From positions 94,032-158,031 of the forward strand of contig CAYYVN010000004.1 of the NCBI GenBank assembly GCA_964475165.1: DNA of 64,000 bases, given 5' to 3'. Position 1 is the first letter of the stretch; every line of letters begins with the position of its first letter. Of this stretch, positions 52,927 to 61,886 are shown piece after piece. The DNA is from CAYUHK01 sp964475165. Lineage in GTDB: Bacteria; Verrucomicrobiota; Kiritimatiellia; JAAZAB01. The notes beneath the pieces were generated by a model. The model was not told where the DNA came from, searched no databases, and worked only from the letters and a program-made list of their open reading frames with translations. A program made the position numbers and the translations under genes.

Positions 52927-54333
52927 TCACTGAGGATGCTTTGAGCGTTGCGGGGCGGCATGAATGCATGCGCCGTGGACGGCGCGGGCGGCTTCCATCC
53001 AGGCTTCGGCCAGGGTCGGATGGGCATGGATCGTGCTGCCCAGTTCGCGGGCCGTTAATTCGGCCTGAATAGCGGTGGTGGCCTCAGCAATCAGTTCGGT
53101 AGCCTGTAACCCAATGACTTGCGCGCCCAGTATTTGATCGCTCTTGGCATCCACGATCAGTTTCACGAAGCCTTGCGTTTCACCCGCCGCCAGGGCGCGG
53201 CCCAGCGCCTGGAAGGGGAATTTGCCGCTGCGCACAGCGCGTTGCTGCTCTTGCGCCTCTTTTTCAGTTAGGCCCACCGTGCCTATTTCCGGTGCAGTGA
53301 AAATGCAAGAGGGCACTAGCGCCGGGCGCGCTGGCGGGCGTTGAGCCAAGGCGTGTTCGGCGGCGGCAATGCCTTGCGCTGTGGCCGCATGTGCCAGTTG
53401 CACGCCCCCGGTGACATCGCCCACCGCATAAATCGTCGCCGCTGCTGTCTGGCCGGATTCATCCACAGCAATAAAGCCTTGGGGATCGGGTTGGACCCCA
53501 GCTTGTTTCAGCTCTAAAGCTTGTGTCTGTGGCCGCCGCCCGGTGGCCACCAGCAGCAGTTCCGCGGAGAAGGTTTCCTGGGCTGTTTTAAGGGTGATTT
53601 TATCCGCCTCGGAGAGCACCTCCTTCGCGGCTGTGCCGGTTAGGATGCGAATCTTGAGCTCCCGCTCCATATGTCGCCGCAGGGTGGCGCGCAAATCGGT
53701 ATCCAGCGTGAGCAAGATATCTTCCAGCAGTTCAATGATGGTAACCTGCACGCCAAGCTGGGCGGCCAGGCAAGCCAGTTCAGTTCCAATCACACCACCG
53801 CCCAGAACGATCAAGCTGCGCGGCAGTTGGGGCAGATCCAGAAAAGCGCGGCTATCCACAATACGCGGGCTGGCCGGCAACCAGGAAGGCAGGAACGATA
53901 CTGCGCCAGTGGCGATGATCGTGCGGGCGCCTTCCAGCGTGCTTGGCGCACCCTGGGGCGGATGCACGGCCAGGCGATTGCGCCCCAGAAAAACAGCGCG
54001 CCCCGTATGCAACGCAATGCCGTTGGCTTTTATCAGGGCCGCCAGGCCGGCTTGGAGCTTGGCAACTACGGCTTCCTTGTTGCGCTGCATGCTGGCGTAA
54101 TCAAAAGTGATCTTGCCCGTCTGTATCCCGAACCGCTCAGCCTGGCGGAGCTGGCCATAGAGGCTGGCACCGGAGATGAGGGTTTTGGTGGGAATACAGC
54201 CCCAATTCAAACAGACCCCTCCCAAAGCCTCCTTTTCAATCAAAGCCACTGAGGCACCCAATTGCGCCGCCCGGATCGCCGCCGGATAGCCACCCGGTCC
54301 GGCGCCAATCACGATGAGATCATATTTTGCCAT
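52927..54333 (-). CDS. lpdA: Dihydrolipoyl dehydrogenase (E3)
   Basis: E3 reoxidises the dihydrolipoyl group of 2-oxoacid dehydrogenase complexes. FAD-binding GAGPGGYPAAIRAAQ at residues 10-24, the redox cysteines C41 and C46 in GGVCLNWGCIPTKTL, the NAD-binding LGGGVIGTELACLA and the C-terminal HAHPTLAEAWMEAA with its catalytic histidine are intact. It has 468 residues. It begins inside the end of the E2 gene (25-base overlap), so the two are co-translated. Confidence 0.96.
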   Translation of the reverse strand: MAKYDLIVIGAGPGGYPAAIRAAQLGASVALIEKEALGGVCLNWGCIPTKTLISGASLYGQLRQAERFGIQTGKITFDYASMQRNKEAVVAKLQAGLAALIKANGIALHTGRAVFLGRNRLAVHPPQGAPSTLEGARTIIATGAVSFLPSWLPASPRIVDSRAFLDLPQLPRSLIVLGGGVIGTELACLAAQLGVQVTIIELLEDILLTLDTDLRATLRRHMERELKIRILTGTAAKEVLSEADKITLKTAQETFSAELLLVATGRRPQTQALELKQAGVQPDPQGFIAVDESGQTAAATIYAVGDVTGGVQLAHAATAQGIAAAEHALAQRPPARPALVPSCIFTAPEIGTVGLTEKEAQEQQRAVRSGKFPFQALGRALAAGETQGFVKLIVDAKSDQILGAQVIGLQATELIAEATTAIQAELTARELGSTIHAHPTLAEAWMEAARAVHGACIHAAPQRSKHPQ

Positions 54334-55628
54334 AGGTCAATATTTTCCAATTGAGATTTGATGTGGTTAATAAAGCGTGCTGCCGTGGCGCCATCCACCA
54401 GACGATGATCAGCCGATAGCGTCATAGCCATCACGGAACGGATAACAACAGCTTTCTTGAGCACTAGCGGCACCTGACGAATGCTGGCGATAGCCAGAAT
54501 AGCGCTCTCGCCCGGATTGATGATCGCCGTAAAATGATCCACATTCAGCATGCCCATATTGGAGATCGTGAAGGTGCTAGCGCTCATTTCGTCGGGCATT
54601 AAGCGTCCCTCGCGGGCCTTCAGAATCAGAGCGGCCCCGCGCGCATGCAGCTCGTGCAGGCTAATGGTATCCGCATCGCGGATCACCGGCACCACCAAGC
54701 CATCGGGCACTTCCACCGCCAGACCCACATGCACCCGGCTATGCCAGCGTACCTGGCGCCCGTCGGTTGTGCTATTAAGCGCTGGGAATTTACGCAGGGC
54801 CTGGGCTGTCGATTTAACGATGAAATCTGTCAGCGAATAAGCTTGCCCCGCTTGCTTGAGTTGCTTGCGGAATTCCAGCAGCTCGGTCATATCCACCGTC
54901 ACCGTGACATAGAAATGCGGGGTGCTGGTGAAGCTTTTCGTCAAACGCTGGGCGATGACCTGGCGCATAGCGCTCAGGGCGCGCGGTTTTTCGGCCACGG
55001 CCTGTTCGATGGTGGCTACGCTCAGCCGCTCACTGCTTCTGGGCAGGCTGAGGATATCGATCTCCTCCTTGAGAGCTAGCGCCTTGGCCGCAGGTGTGAT
55101 GTGCAGATCATGGTAGCCCTGAGTATCCAGATAAGCCAAAACATCCTTGTGTATAACCCGCCCGCCCGGCCCGCTACCCCTAATCGGTTCGGGATTGATC
55201 GGTAATTCCTTGAGTAAACGCCGCGCGCGTGGTGAAAATATTTTCTTGAGGGGTGGGGGCTCTGCCGGAGGCGGCGCGCTGGCCTGCTCCCTTACGGTCG
55301 GGCGCGCGGCTGCTGCTGGAGAGGCCGGGTGCGCCCCGACGGCTTCCTCTATGGGCGTCGGCCGCGGTGGTAATTCGGGGAGAGGTTCGCCAGGCTTCCC
55401 GATGAAAGCCACCGGCGTTGTCACAGGCACGCTGACGCCTTCCGGCACGATGATTTTTAGAAGAGTGCCCTCAAAGAAGCTTTCCACTTCCAGAACAGCC
55501 TTGTCGGTTTCAATCTCAAAGAGGATATCCCCCTTGACGATTGTGTCGCCTGCCTGTTTATGCCATTTGATGATGGTGGATTCTTCCACTGTCTGGCCCA
55601 GCTTGGGCATGATGACGATTTGCGCCAT
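54309..55628 (-). CDS. Lipoyl-domain acyltransferase (E2) of a 2-oxoacid dehydrogenase complex
   Basis: An N-terminal lipoyl domain carries the lipoylated Lys at about 43 (FEIETDKAVLEVES). A Pro/Ala linker, the peripheral subunit-binding domain (FSPRARRLLKELPINPEPI, GSGPGGRVIHKDVLAYL) and the catalytic core follow, with the motif DHRLVDGATAARF near the C-terminus. About 439 residues from the ATG at 55628. It heads the operon with E3, but no E1 gene (pyruvate, branched-chain or acetoin type) is in the window, so the complex's substrate is open. Confidence 0.94.
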   Translation of the reverse strand: MAQIVIMPKLGQTVEESTIIKWHKQAGDTIVKGDILFEIETDKAVLEVESFFEGTLLKIIVPEGVSVPVTTPVAFIGKPGEPLPELPPRPTPIEEAVGAHPASPAAAARPTVREQASAPPPAEPPPLKKIFSPRARRLLKELPINPEPIRGSGPGGRVIHKDVLAYLDTQGYHDLHITPAAKALALKEEIDILSLPRSSERLSVATIEQAVAEKPRALSAMRQVIAQRLTKSFTSTPHFYVTVTVDMTELLEFRKQLKQAGQAYSLTDFIVKSTAQALRKFPALNSTTDGRQVRWHSRVHVGLAVEVPDGLVVPVIRDADTISLHELHARGAALILKAREGRLMPDEMSASTFTISNMGMLNVDHFTAIINPGESAILAIASIRQVPLVLKKAVVIRSVMAMTLSADHRLVDGATAARFINHIKSQLENIDLWQNMISS

Positions 55629-55766
55629 GCTTACACTCCTGATACTTGGCAGGGGTTCATTTTCGTGATCCGTCAAGCAGTACATGTTCTAGTTAAATCC
55701 CTGGGCCTTGGTCAAGTATAAAAAGCATAGCTTCTCATGCGTCCCGCCCTTTTTTGGTTGCTTTTC

Positions 55767-55777
55767 GGGGGGGGGGG
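55767..55777 (+). repeat. Homopolymeric tract of eleven Gs
   Basis: Eleven consecutive G bases lie 40 bases upstream of the ATG of the FGE-fold protein, in the 188-base region shared with the divergent E2 gene. Such a tract can change length by slipped-strand mispairing and so alter promoter spacing. Candidate -10 sequences (TCTAAG at 55781 and TATTAA at 55788) lie just after it. Confidence 0.9.
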
Positions 55778-55816
55778 TAATCTAAGCTATTAAATATCCA
55801 CATGGAGGGCCTGGCA

Positions 55817-57418
55817 ATGAATGGTCTTTTGAAAAAACCGTTTGGATTCCTAGCAGGCTGTCTTAGCCTAGCTCTCTGCCTGCCTCTGGCTGTCGAGGCC
55901 AATAATCTCAGAGTGAGTAATATCACCCTGACCAATACCCTCAAGAAGGCTGGCACCACCGATATCATGTTTGATTTGAGCTGGGAAAATTCCTGGCGGG
56001 CCAGCTGGACCGAAGCTGACACGGGCGCGGGCCATGATCCACAAACAGTCACCAACTGGGATGCGGCTTGGGTCTTTATCAAGTATCGTCTGCGCGAAGG
56101 CGCCAACACCAACTGGCGCCATGCCTGCCTGGCGGAAGGTGGGCATATGGCCCCAGAGGGCATCACCATCACTCCGGGAGATACCGATGGCGACAATGTA
56201 GGCGCCTTCATCCATCGCAGCGTCAATGGCCATGGGAATCTGGTAATTTCCGGTCTGCGCCTGCGTTGGGCTTATGCTTCCCAGGGCTTGCAATATACCG
56301 ACGCGCTAGATATCAGCGTGCAGGCTATCGAGATGGTCTATGTGCCAGCTGGCCCCTTCTACGTGGGCGATGGCCGCGTTGGTCGCGTCGCCCTCGAGGC
56401 TGGCACCAGTGGTTTGCCCTTTCGGATCACCAACGAGTTTTACGAGATCACCCTGGGCGGCGGCGGGGAGGATAGTATGGGCAATCAGAATAAAAGTGGC
56501 ATACATACTAGTTGGCATGAGGACTTTGATTACACCACCTCACAAACCCTGCCGGCGACTTTTCCCAAGGGATTTGATGCTTTCTACTGCATGAAATACG
56601 AGATCACCCAGGAACAATATAAGAATTTTCTTAATACACTAACTCGCGACCAGCAAAAAGCCTTGGTGCATGCCAGTGGCACGAACGCCTCTTATTATGC
56701 TCTAACCGGTACCCCTGAAATGACTGATTCGCGGCTGGGGATTCGTTGCCCGGCCGAAGTGGGCGAGGGGCCCATAACTTTCGGGTGTGACTTTAACGGC
56801 AATGGCATCTTCAACGAGGAGGGCGATGGCCAGGACATGACCTGTAACCCTCCTTCAGAAGGAACCAGGGCTTATCTTGATTGGGCGGGCTTGCGGCCGA
56901 TGACTGAGTTTGAATTTGAGAAAGCCTGTCGCGGACCGAAATACCCTGTGATGAACGAATATGCCTGGGGCACGAATACTGGAACCCGGCTGACGGGTTT
57001 TTCCGGATTGGATGGCAGTGGCACAGAACTGCCCACGCCTGTGGCAGCCAATATTAATTATTATAATTTTGCAACTTATTATATATCGCGGGCTGGTATT
57101 TTTGCCACGACAAACTCAGACCGCATCAAGGCCGGTGCCGGCTACTATGGCGTGATGGAATTAAGCGGCAGTTTGGGCGAAAGAGTGGTTACTGTTAGCT
57201 CATCATACGGCAGGGGGTTTACCGGCGTGCATGGCGATGGCGTTTTGGCTGCGAATGGCCAAGCTAATGTTCCTAACTGGCCGCTTACCACTGCGGACGG
57301 ACGGGGGTGGGGTATCAGGGGCGGCATAGAACATTCAACGCAAGTCTCGGATCGTTTTCTAACTGCCTTTCACTCCCAACGGGCCTCAGGTAATCGCGGC
57401 GTACGCACAGCCCCCTGA
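55817..57418 (+). CDS. Secreted formylglycine-generating-enzyme-fold (SUMF1-like) protein
   Basis: After a signal peptide (FLAGCLSLALCLPLAVEA) comes a beta-rich N-domain (VSNITLTNTLKKAGTTDIMFD, WDAAWVFIKYRLREG), then the FGE fold: IEMVYVPAGPFYVGDG, YCMKYEITQEQYKNFLNTL, YLDWAGLRPMTEFEFEKACRG, EYAWGT. The C-terminal RGGIEHSTQ ... SGNRGVR lacks the active-site cysteines of true formylglycine-generating enzymes, so it is probably a binding or structural protein. 533 residues; ATG 55817 is supported by GGAGGG at 55804, better than ATG 55802. An 11-G tract lies upstream. Confidence 0.87.
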   Translation: MNGLLKKPFGFLAGCLSLALCLPLAVEANNLRVSNITLTNTLKKAGTTDIMFDLSWENSWRASWTEADTGAGHDPQTVTNWDAAWVFIKYRLREGANTNWRHACLAEGGHMAPEGITITPGDTDGDNVGAFIHRSVNGHGNLVISGLRLRWAYASQGLQYTDALDISVQAIEMVYVPAGPFYVGDGRVGRVALEAGTSGLPFRITNEFYEITLGGGGEDSMGNQNKSGIHTSWHEDFDYTTSQTLPATFPKGFDAFYCMKYEITQEQYKNFLNTLTRDQQKALVHASGTNASYYALTGTPEMTDSRLGIRCPAEVGEGPITFGCDFNGNGIFNEEGDGQDMTCNPPSEGTRAYLDWAGLRPMTEFEFEKACRGPKYPVMNEYAWGTNTGTRLTGFSGLDGSGTELPTPVAANINYYNFATYYISRAGIFATTNSDRIKAGAGYYGVMELSGSLGERVVTVSSSYGRGFTGVHGDGVLAANGQANVPNWPLTTADGRGWGIRGGIEHSTQVSDRFLTAFHSQRASGNRGVRTAP

Positions 57419-57570
57419 GCCCCTCGTAGCGACCCGTTTTCCTGATCAGTTAAGCTCGCCTTGCGCTGGGAGCAAAGCGCTTATCTTCTCCTCTCAACCC
57501 TTGCTTTTAGAGGGTGGATTTTCAATAATAGCTCTGTCGTATCCGGCAGGTTTTGATCTGGTTTGACGCC

Positions 57571-58506
57571 ATGCAACATTTATTAGCGGATCTAGGCGAG
57601 CAGAATATGCTCCGGCGGCTGTGCGCTCATTTACCGCGCCGGCGGGATGTGATCGTGGGCGCCGGGGATGATTGCGCTGTGCTGCGTTCGGCCGGCAGTC
57701 GCTATGATTGGCTGCTCAAATCCGATCCGGTTATCGAGGGAAAGCATTTTACCACTGATACGCTGGCGCGCGCCATAGGGCATAAAGCTTTGGGACGCGC
57801 CTTAAGCGATATCGCCGCCATGGGTGGCGAGCCGCTCTGGACTCTGGTGAATATCGTGGCGCCCCCACGCACACCGGCGGAGCGTATCCTAGGGATCATG
57901 CGCGGGCTCAAAGCGCTGGCCGGGCGCTGCGGGATGGCCGTGGTCGGCGGCGATCTGAGCGCCGGGCCGGTTTTGGAGATGCATGTGTTCGTCGTCGGGC
58001 GCGTGGGGCGCGGACGGGCCATCCTGCGTTCCGGTGCGCGGCCGGGGGATAGCCTCTTTGTCACTGGCGCCTTGGGTGGCAGCCTGGCCGGGCGCCATCT
58101 CAAGTTCAACCCGCGTTTGGCGGAAGGCCGCTGGCTGAGGGGCCGAGCGCGGGCCATGATAGATCTCAGCGACGGCCTGGCTACGGATCTGCGGCACCTT
58201 ATCAGAAGCAGCCGGGTAGGGGCGGAGTTATGGCTGGAGACCATTCCCATAGCCCGCGCTGCCCGCCTGGGAGTTGATCGCCAAACAGCCTTACGGCGGG
58301 CCTTGACGGATGGCGAAGATTATGAGCTGCTCTTCACTGTTGCCGCTGCTCAGGCGCACAGCTTCGAGCGTGCTTGGCGTAAAGTTTTTGAGCTGCCTTG
58401 TACGCCTATCGGCGTCATTAGCGGCCGGCGCGGCCTGATCGAGACCATCTCCACCGGCGGGCAGAGAGGCCGCCTGACCGAGGAGGGCTTTCAGCATTTC
58501 CGATGA
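57571..58506 (+). CDS. thiL: Thiamine-monophosphate kinase
   Basis: ThiL phosphorylates thiamine monophosphate to the diphosphate. LADLGEQNMLRRLCAH at the start, VGAGDDCAVLR, LLKSDPVIEGKHF, GHKALGRALSDIAAMGGEP and the DLSDGLATDLRHL and DGEDYELLFTV blocks are the family signature. About 311 residues from the ATG at 57571 (a TTG at 57553 is an alternative). It overlaps tsaE by four bases. Confidence 0.95.
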   Translation: MQHLLADLGEQNMLRRLCAHLPRRRDVIVGAGDDCAVLRSAGSRYDWLLKSDPVIEGKHFTTDTLARAIGHKALGRALSDIAAMGGEPLWTLVNIVAPPRTPAERILGIMRGLKALAGRCGMAVVGGDLSAGPVLEMHVFVVGRVGRGRAILRSGARPGDSLFVTGALGGSLAGRHLKFNPRLAEGRWLRGRARAMIDLSDGLATDLRHLIRSSRVGAELWLETIPIARAARLGVDRQTALRRALTDGEDYELLFTVAAAQAHSFERAWRKVFELPCTPIGVISGRRGLIETISTGGQRGRLTEEGFQHFR

Positions 58507-58958
58507 CAAAGCGCCTGTTCATTACCCATAGTCCAGAAGAAACCCAAGCCCTGGCAGCCTCGTTGCTGGCGTATATCCAGCGCGGGGCGGTGCTGGCCCT
58601 GCATGGAGAGCTGGGTAGCGGCAAGACCTGCTTTGTGCAGGGGCTGGCTAAGGCCTTGGGAGTGAAACAGACCGTGGCCAGTCCCACTTTCACCCTGATC
58701 AATGAATACCAGGGAGACTGGCCGCTCTACCACATTGACCTTTATCGCCTGGCCCGGAGCGATGAACTAGCTGGCTTGGATCTGGAAGATTATCTCGAGC
58801 CGGATGGCATCACCTTGATCGAATGGGCGGAACGCGCCGCCGACCTGCTGCCGCCAACGACCATGCATATTTATCTCGAAGCCCAGGCCGAGCCGCAGTC
58901 CCGCGCGGTGGTCATTGAAAGCCAAGCTCCGATAAACGGGCCAGGCAGCACAGATTAG
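58503..58958 (+). CDS. tsaE: tRNA threonylcarbamoyladenosine biosynthesis ATPase TsaE
   Basis: TsaE is a P-loop ATPase working with TsaB and TsaD in t6A synthesis. Walker A GELGSGKTCFVQGLA (about residues 36-50), SPTFTLINEYQGDWPLYHIDLYRL and ITLIEWAERAADLLP are characteristic. It has 151 residues and starts within the thiL stop (ATGA). The 214 bases after it, up to the next minus-strand gene, contain only a truncated remnant (59060-59110). Confidence 0.95.
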   Translation: MTKRLFITHSPEETQALAASLLAYIQRGAVLALHGELGSGKTCFVQGLAKALGVKQTVASPTFTLINEYQGDWPLYHIDLYRLARSDELAGLDLEDYLEPDGITLIEWAERAADLLPPTTMHIYLEAQAEPQSRAVVIESQAPINGPGSTD

Positions 58959-59059
58959 TTTGTTGGCTGTGAGGCATCAGGAGAAGACGTAGGTAACCCT
59001 GCTTGGTTTTTGCACGTCTCATATCATACGAGCGCATTCGAAGGCTGTGACTTTGCGGG

Positions 59060-59110
59060 TCAAATGCGCAGGCGTTGTGATCGGACGGCCGTGATAAGAT
59101 TTCCGTTCAT
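59060..59110 (-). pseudogene. Truncated start of a family-B gene
   Basis: Directly downstream of the family-A gene's stop, a copy of the start of the family-B gene at 62780 appears (MNGNL, identical for the first five codons), but continues with ITAVRSQRLRI and stops. The homology with the intact copy ends at 59094. It is a 16-codon remnant left by duplication or recombination. Confidence 0.5.
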
Positions 59111-59510
59111 TGGATTCGCGGAACATCCAAGGCATCTCACTCCAATGGGCCCTTGTCTTTCCATTAATCCGCCTAGCGGAACTCCGCCGCCAGGCCTTTG
59201 AGTTCGATGGTTTTGGCTTGAAGACGTTCTTCCGTGGTTGCACCTTCTCGTACCTTGATGGTTTCTTGTGTCAGCGTGGCAGGAGTGACTATAAAAACCT
59301 CCTTGGCCACCGGATATTCCTTTTCTCGGCCGATGAATATTCGGAGAGAATCAACATTCATATTCGTAATCCCTCCCTTGATCGCTACCCGATATCCATT
59401 TATCTTGTAGGAAGTATGGGATAGCAGGGATCGTGGCTGTGGAGCGTCATCAGTTTTCTGTCGGTAAAACGTTGTTAATTCACAGGCTGCGGGCGGAAAC
59501 AACTCGGGTT
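59094..59510 (+). repeat. Direct repeat copy 1 (partner 62764-63180)
   Basis: The 417 bases align without a gap to 62764-63180 (constant offset 3670). Within 59094-59400 I count about 21 differences, roughly 93% identity, and the first 73 bases are identical. It covers the 3' part of the family-A gene and the sequence past its stop. Confidence 0.85.
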
Positions 59511-60279
59511 GTAGGACTGTCGCAATTTTACGGCTAACTAAGTTTTGCAATGCTTCTTGTTCCGTTGCGGCAAATTCATATGGATGTTTTTCTGGAAACG
59601 ACACAGGAGATGATGGCCCATAAGCGGGCCAGATCAGTGCTGCGTGTCTCCTGCTTTCAGCACTTTGTTCCGGGGTTGAAACAGTTACATACCTTAGACG
59701 CTCCTGAACATCAGGTGGAGCTACAAGTGATTTGTTCCAGGGGATAACACTTGTAATTATTCGTCCGCCTTTTCTGATCTTGCGTTCAATCTCTTTTGCC
59801 AACAACTCAGCAACTCGCTTGCGTTTCGCTACGTCTTCGCCGTGACAACCCACAAGAACACATGTCCTGCCCGATCTAAACAGCAGAGCACTTGTTATAT
59901 CATTGCCGTGCCATGACTCATCACCCATGGCATTATTTTGTGCGCCATCCCATAATCCTGTGTAAAAAACAGAAGCCATGTTCTTGGAGTAGGCTTCGGC
60001 CATTTTATGAGCTTCATCCGCATTGTTATATTCTCCATAAAGGATGAATGCTTTTATGCCTTGAATTGCTACATGCTGTCTTACCCCTTGACTTGTCCAC
60101 CAACCTTGCCCTCGTGATGGTTCTGTAATTTCGATCTTAATACCATCGACGTCGCTTTCTTGCAGGACAGCACTTGCTTGTTCAGAGCTCTCAACTCCAG
60201 ATACATCATTTGCATAAGCAAATCGGGATGACAAATGGCTGATCGCCGCTAAGAACATCATAATGATTATCTGTTTCAT
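59173..60279 (-). CDS. Secreted protein, family A (long form)
   Basis: No family recognised. The 368-residue product has a signal peptide (IIIMMFLAAISHLSSRFAYA). The N-terminal half (residues about 45-170) holds a domain with WWTSQGVRQHVAIQGIKAFI and GYWDG-like and Cys-Val-Leu-Val strands. The C-terminal 170 residues (LQPELFPPAACELTTFYRQK, INGYRVAIKGGITNMNVDSL, RIFIGREKEYPVAKEVFIV) match the protein at 62834 almost exactly. The stop TAG arises where the other copy reads GAG, so this copy is three residues shorter. It is probably periplasmic or surface-exposed. Confidence 0.75.
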   Translation of the reverse strand: MKQIIIMMFLAAISHLSSRFAYANDVSGVESSEQASAVLQESDVDGIKIEITEPSRGQGWWTSQGVRQHVAIQGIKAFILYGEYNNADEAHKMAEAYSKNMASVFYTGLWDGAQNNAMGDESWHGNDITSALLFRSGRTCVLVGCHGEDVAKRKRVAELLAKEIERKIRKGGRIITSVIPWNKSLVAPPDVQERLRYVTVSTPEQSAESRRHAALIWPAYGPSSPVSFPEKHPYEFAATEQEALQNLVSRKIATVLQPELFPPAACELTTFYRQKTDDAPQPRSLLSHTSYKINGYRVAIKGGITNMNVDSLRIFIGREKEYPVAKEVFIVTPATLTQETIKVREGATTEERLQAKTIELKGLAAEFR

Positions 60280-60345
60280 GATTATCGATCTTCTCCCATG
60301 ATCGTTCTCATTTAGTCAAAATCTGTAATTGTCTGTGTCGCGAGC

Positions 60346-61215
60346 TTAATCATCAACACTAATAGGTATGGCATTCGCTATCTTTTCCCTATATGCGGCT
60401 AACTCCTTATATCGCTCCTCGTCCCATTCATGAGCTCCTGCCTCACGCAAACTATATAGAACGTAAGCCCTCAAGTTCGTCACGTTGGAATCTTCATCAA
60501 GAAATTTCATGATAAGAAGGCGTATGATATCAGGGTCATGGGTGCTGATGAGAGAAGCAACAGCGATATCAAAGTGATCACTGTGTATTTTTTCCTCAAA
60601 GACAAATTGTTTTTGATAGTCGATTGCCACCTTATGCCGAGTTAAAGCAATAATCTTCAAGGCATAGAGCTGGTTCGGGTCGCGGCCTCCTAGGGGATGT
60701 ATATTTGCCGTTTTCCAAAGTTGGTCATATTTTTCCTTGAGAATAGCGGTATTTATACTATCCGCAGGCAAGATTTGGAATTCAGCTGTATTGGATGTAA
60801 TGGGCGTATTTTTGACTTGAATGGTCAATTGATATCGCCCTGGCATATGAACAGTGAACAGGTCATCCAGAATTAAGCGATTGGATTGAGTGCTCTTGGG
60901 TTTTATATGAAGATTGACCAGCTTGCGGAACCCGGCAATCATCTTGCCTTCTGCTTTCTCCTGCTGCAATCTTTCATCTTCTACTGTTATTTTGAGATTT
61001 TCCGTGCCTTCAATACCTAAACAGACGCTTGCCTCTTGTTTACCTTCGTTCTTGAAGTTCATGACTATCTGCACCGGCTCGCCTTCCACGAAAGTGGGGC
61101 TCGTTGGCTCTATTGATAAACTTATCGCCGAGGACTCTCCTGAAGCGCTCTGTGCTAAGCATGCCAGAAAAAACATCGTTGATATAACAATCGCGCCATA
61201 TTCCGATGTGTTCAT
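60346..61215 (-). CDS. Secreted protein, family B (first copy)
   Basis: Not recognised. From the ATG at 61215 a signal peptide (AIVISTMFFLACLAQSASG) leads to an Ig-like beta domain (SLSIEPTSPTFVEGEPVQIVMNFKNEGKQ), ending in QLTIQVKNTP, then a helical C-terminal half resembling HEAT-type repeats (FDIAVASLISTHDPDIIRLLIMKF). It shares this layout with the protein at 61887. About 289 residues. It ends 66 bases before the family-A gene downstream. The sequence looks more AT-rich than the rest of the window. Confidence 0.74.
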   Translation of the reverse strand: MNTSEYGAIVISTMFFLACLAQSASGESSAISLSIEPTSPTFVEGEPVQIVMNFKNEGKQEASVCLGIEGTENLKITVEDERLQQEKAEGKMIAGFRKLVNLHIKPKSTQSNRLILDDLFTVHMPGRYQLTIQVKNTPITSNTAEFQILPADSINTAILKEKYDQLWKTANIHPLGGRDPNQLYALKIIALTRHKVAIDYQKQFVFEEKIHSDHFDIAVASLISTHDPDIIRLLIMKFLDEDSNVTNLRAYVLYSLREAGAHEWDEERYKELAAYREKIANAIPISVDD

Positions 61216-61253
61216 ATCTTCTCCTGTTTTATGGTGAGAGCAGGAGTAATGCC

Positions 61254-61643
61254 CTAACTCCAACTTTGTTGTCCTCCGGCTACAGTGATATTTGTCGAAG
61301 ACGTGATTGTGGATGGAGTCACGATCGCCGATCCTTCGTTTCCATACGCTCGCACGGCCGACAAAGAAACCGAAACGCCGGATGGAAGCGGAGACGGGAG
61401 CGTAACGATCGCCACCATCTGCGTCTTGGTCGGCGCCTCTCTCTCGAAACCCGATTCGAATTTCGCCCCCACCACCGTGAACAGGTTCGAGGTCAGGACA
61501 TCGTAACCAAGCATCGCTCTCAAGAGCATATTACTGGCAACGCTGCTGACCGTCACGCCTTTTATTTGATGTGCGTTCCTCGGTGGGGTCGGGGAGAGCA
61601 CAAGTAAGGGCGCGGCAGTAGGAGTATACCTATTGATAATCAA
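61254..61643 (-). CDS. Fragment of a larger secreted beta-domain protein
   Basis: The 129-codon frame has no signal peptide. From about residue 29 it is Ser/Thr/Val-rich (GVTVSSVASNMLLRAMLGYDVLTSNLF, SSTNITVAGGQQSWS) and looks like the end of a repetitive beta-sandwich protein. Its 5' end (61600-61643) does not look like a natural start. It may be the remains of a gene lost in the local rearrangement. It ends 38 bases before the family-B gene at 61215. Confidence 0.35.
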   Translation of the reverse strand: MIINRYTPTAAPLLVLSPTPPRNAHQIKGVTVSSVASNMLLRAMLGYDVLTSNLFTVVGAKFESGFEREAPTKTQMVAIVTLPSPLPSGVSVSLSAVRAYGNEGSAIVTPSTITSSTNITVAGGQQSWS

Positions 61644-61886
61644 CAGGTTGCGAGTGGGGTGGGTGTTCTAAAAGGGGCAGGAGGTATATGGATGGTAAGC
61701 GAAAGCGGCATGCGATCAAGCAGGGGATAGCAATCGTTAAAAGGGCCACCGGTTCGGCTCGAGCCGTTGCCAGTTGCAGGGAGGGGCATTGGCATGGAAA
61801 GCTCATGCCCTCATCCAGCACACGCTCAATGCTGCCTTGTTCTCATGGGCTGGATTTCAGCCGTGACATTGCCTGATCGTATTGCA

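Noticed and set aside
59019..59243. Pair of short minus-strand frames (here and at 62686-62913) with the same N-terminus
   Set aside because: They are alternative frames within the 417-bp direct repeat and carry no ribosome binding site or family signal.
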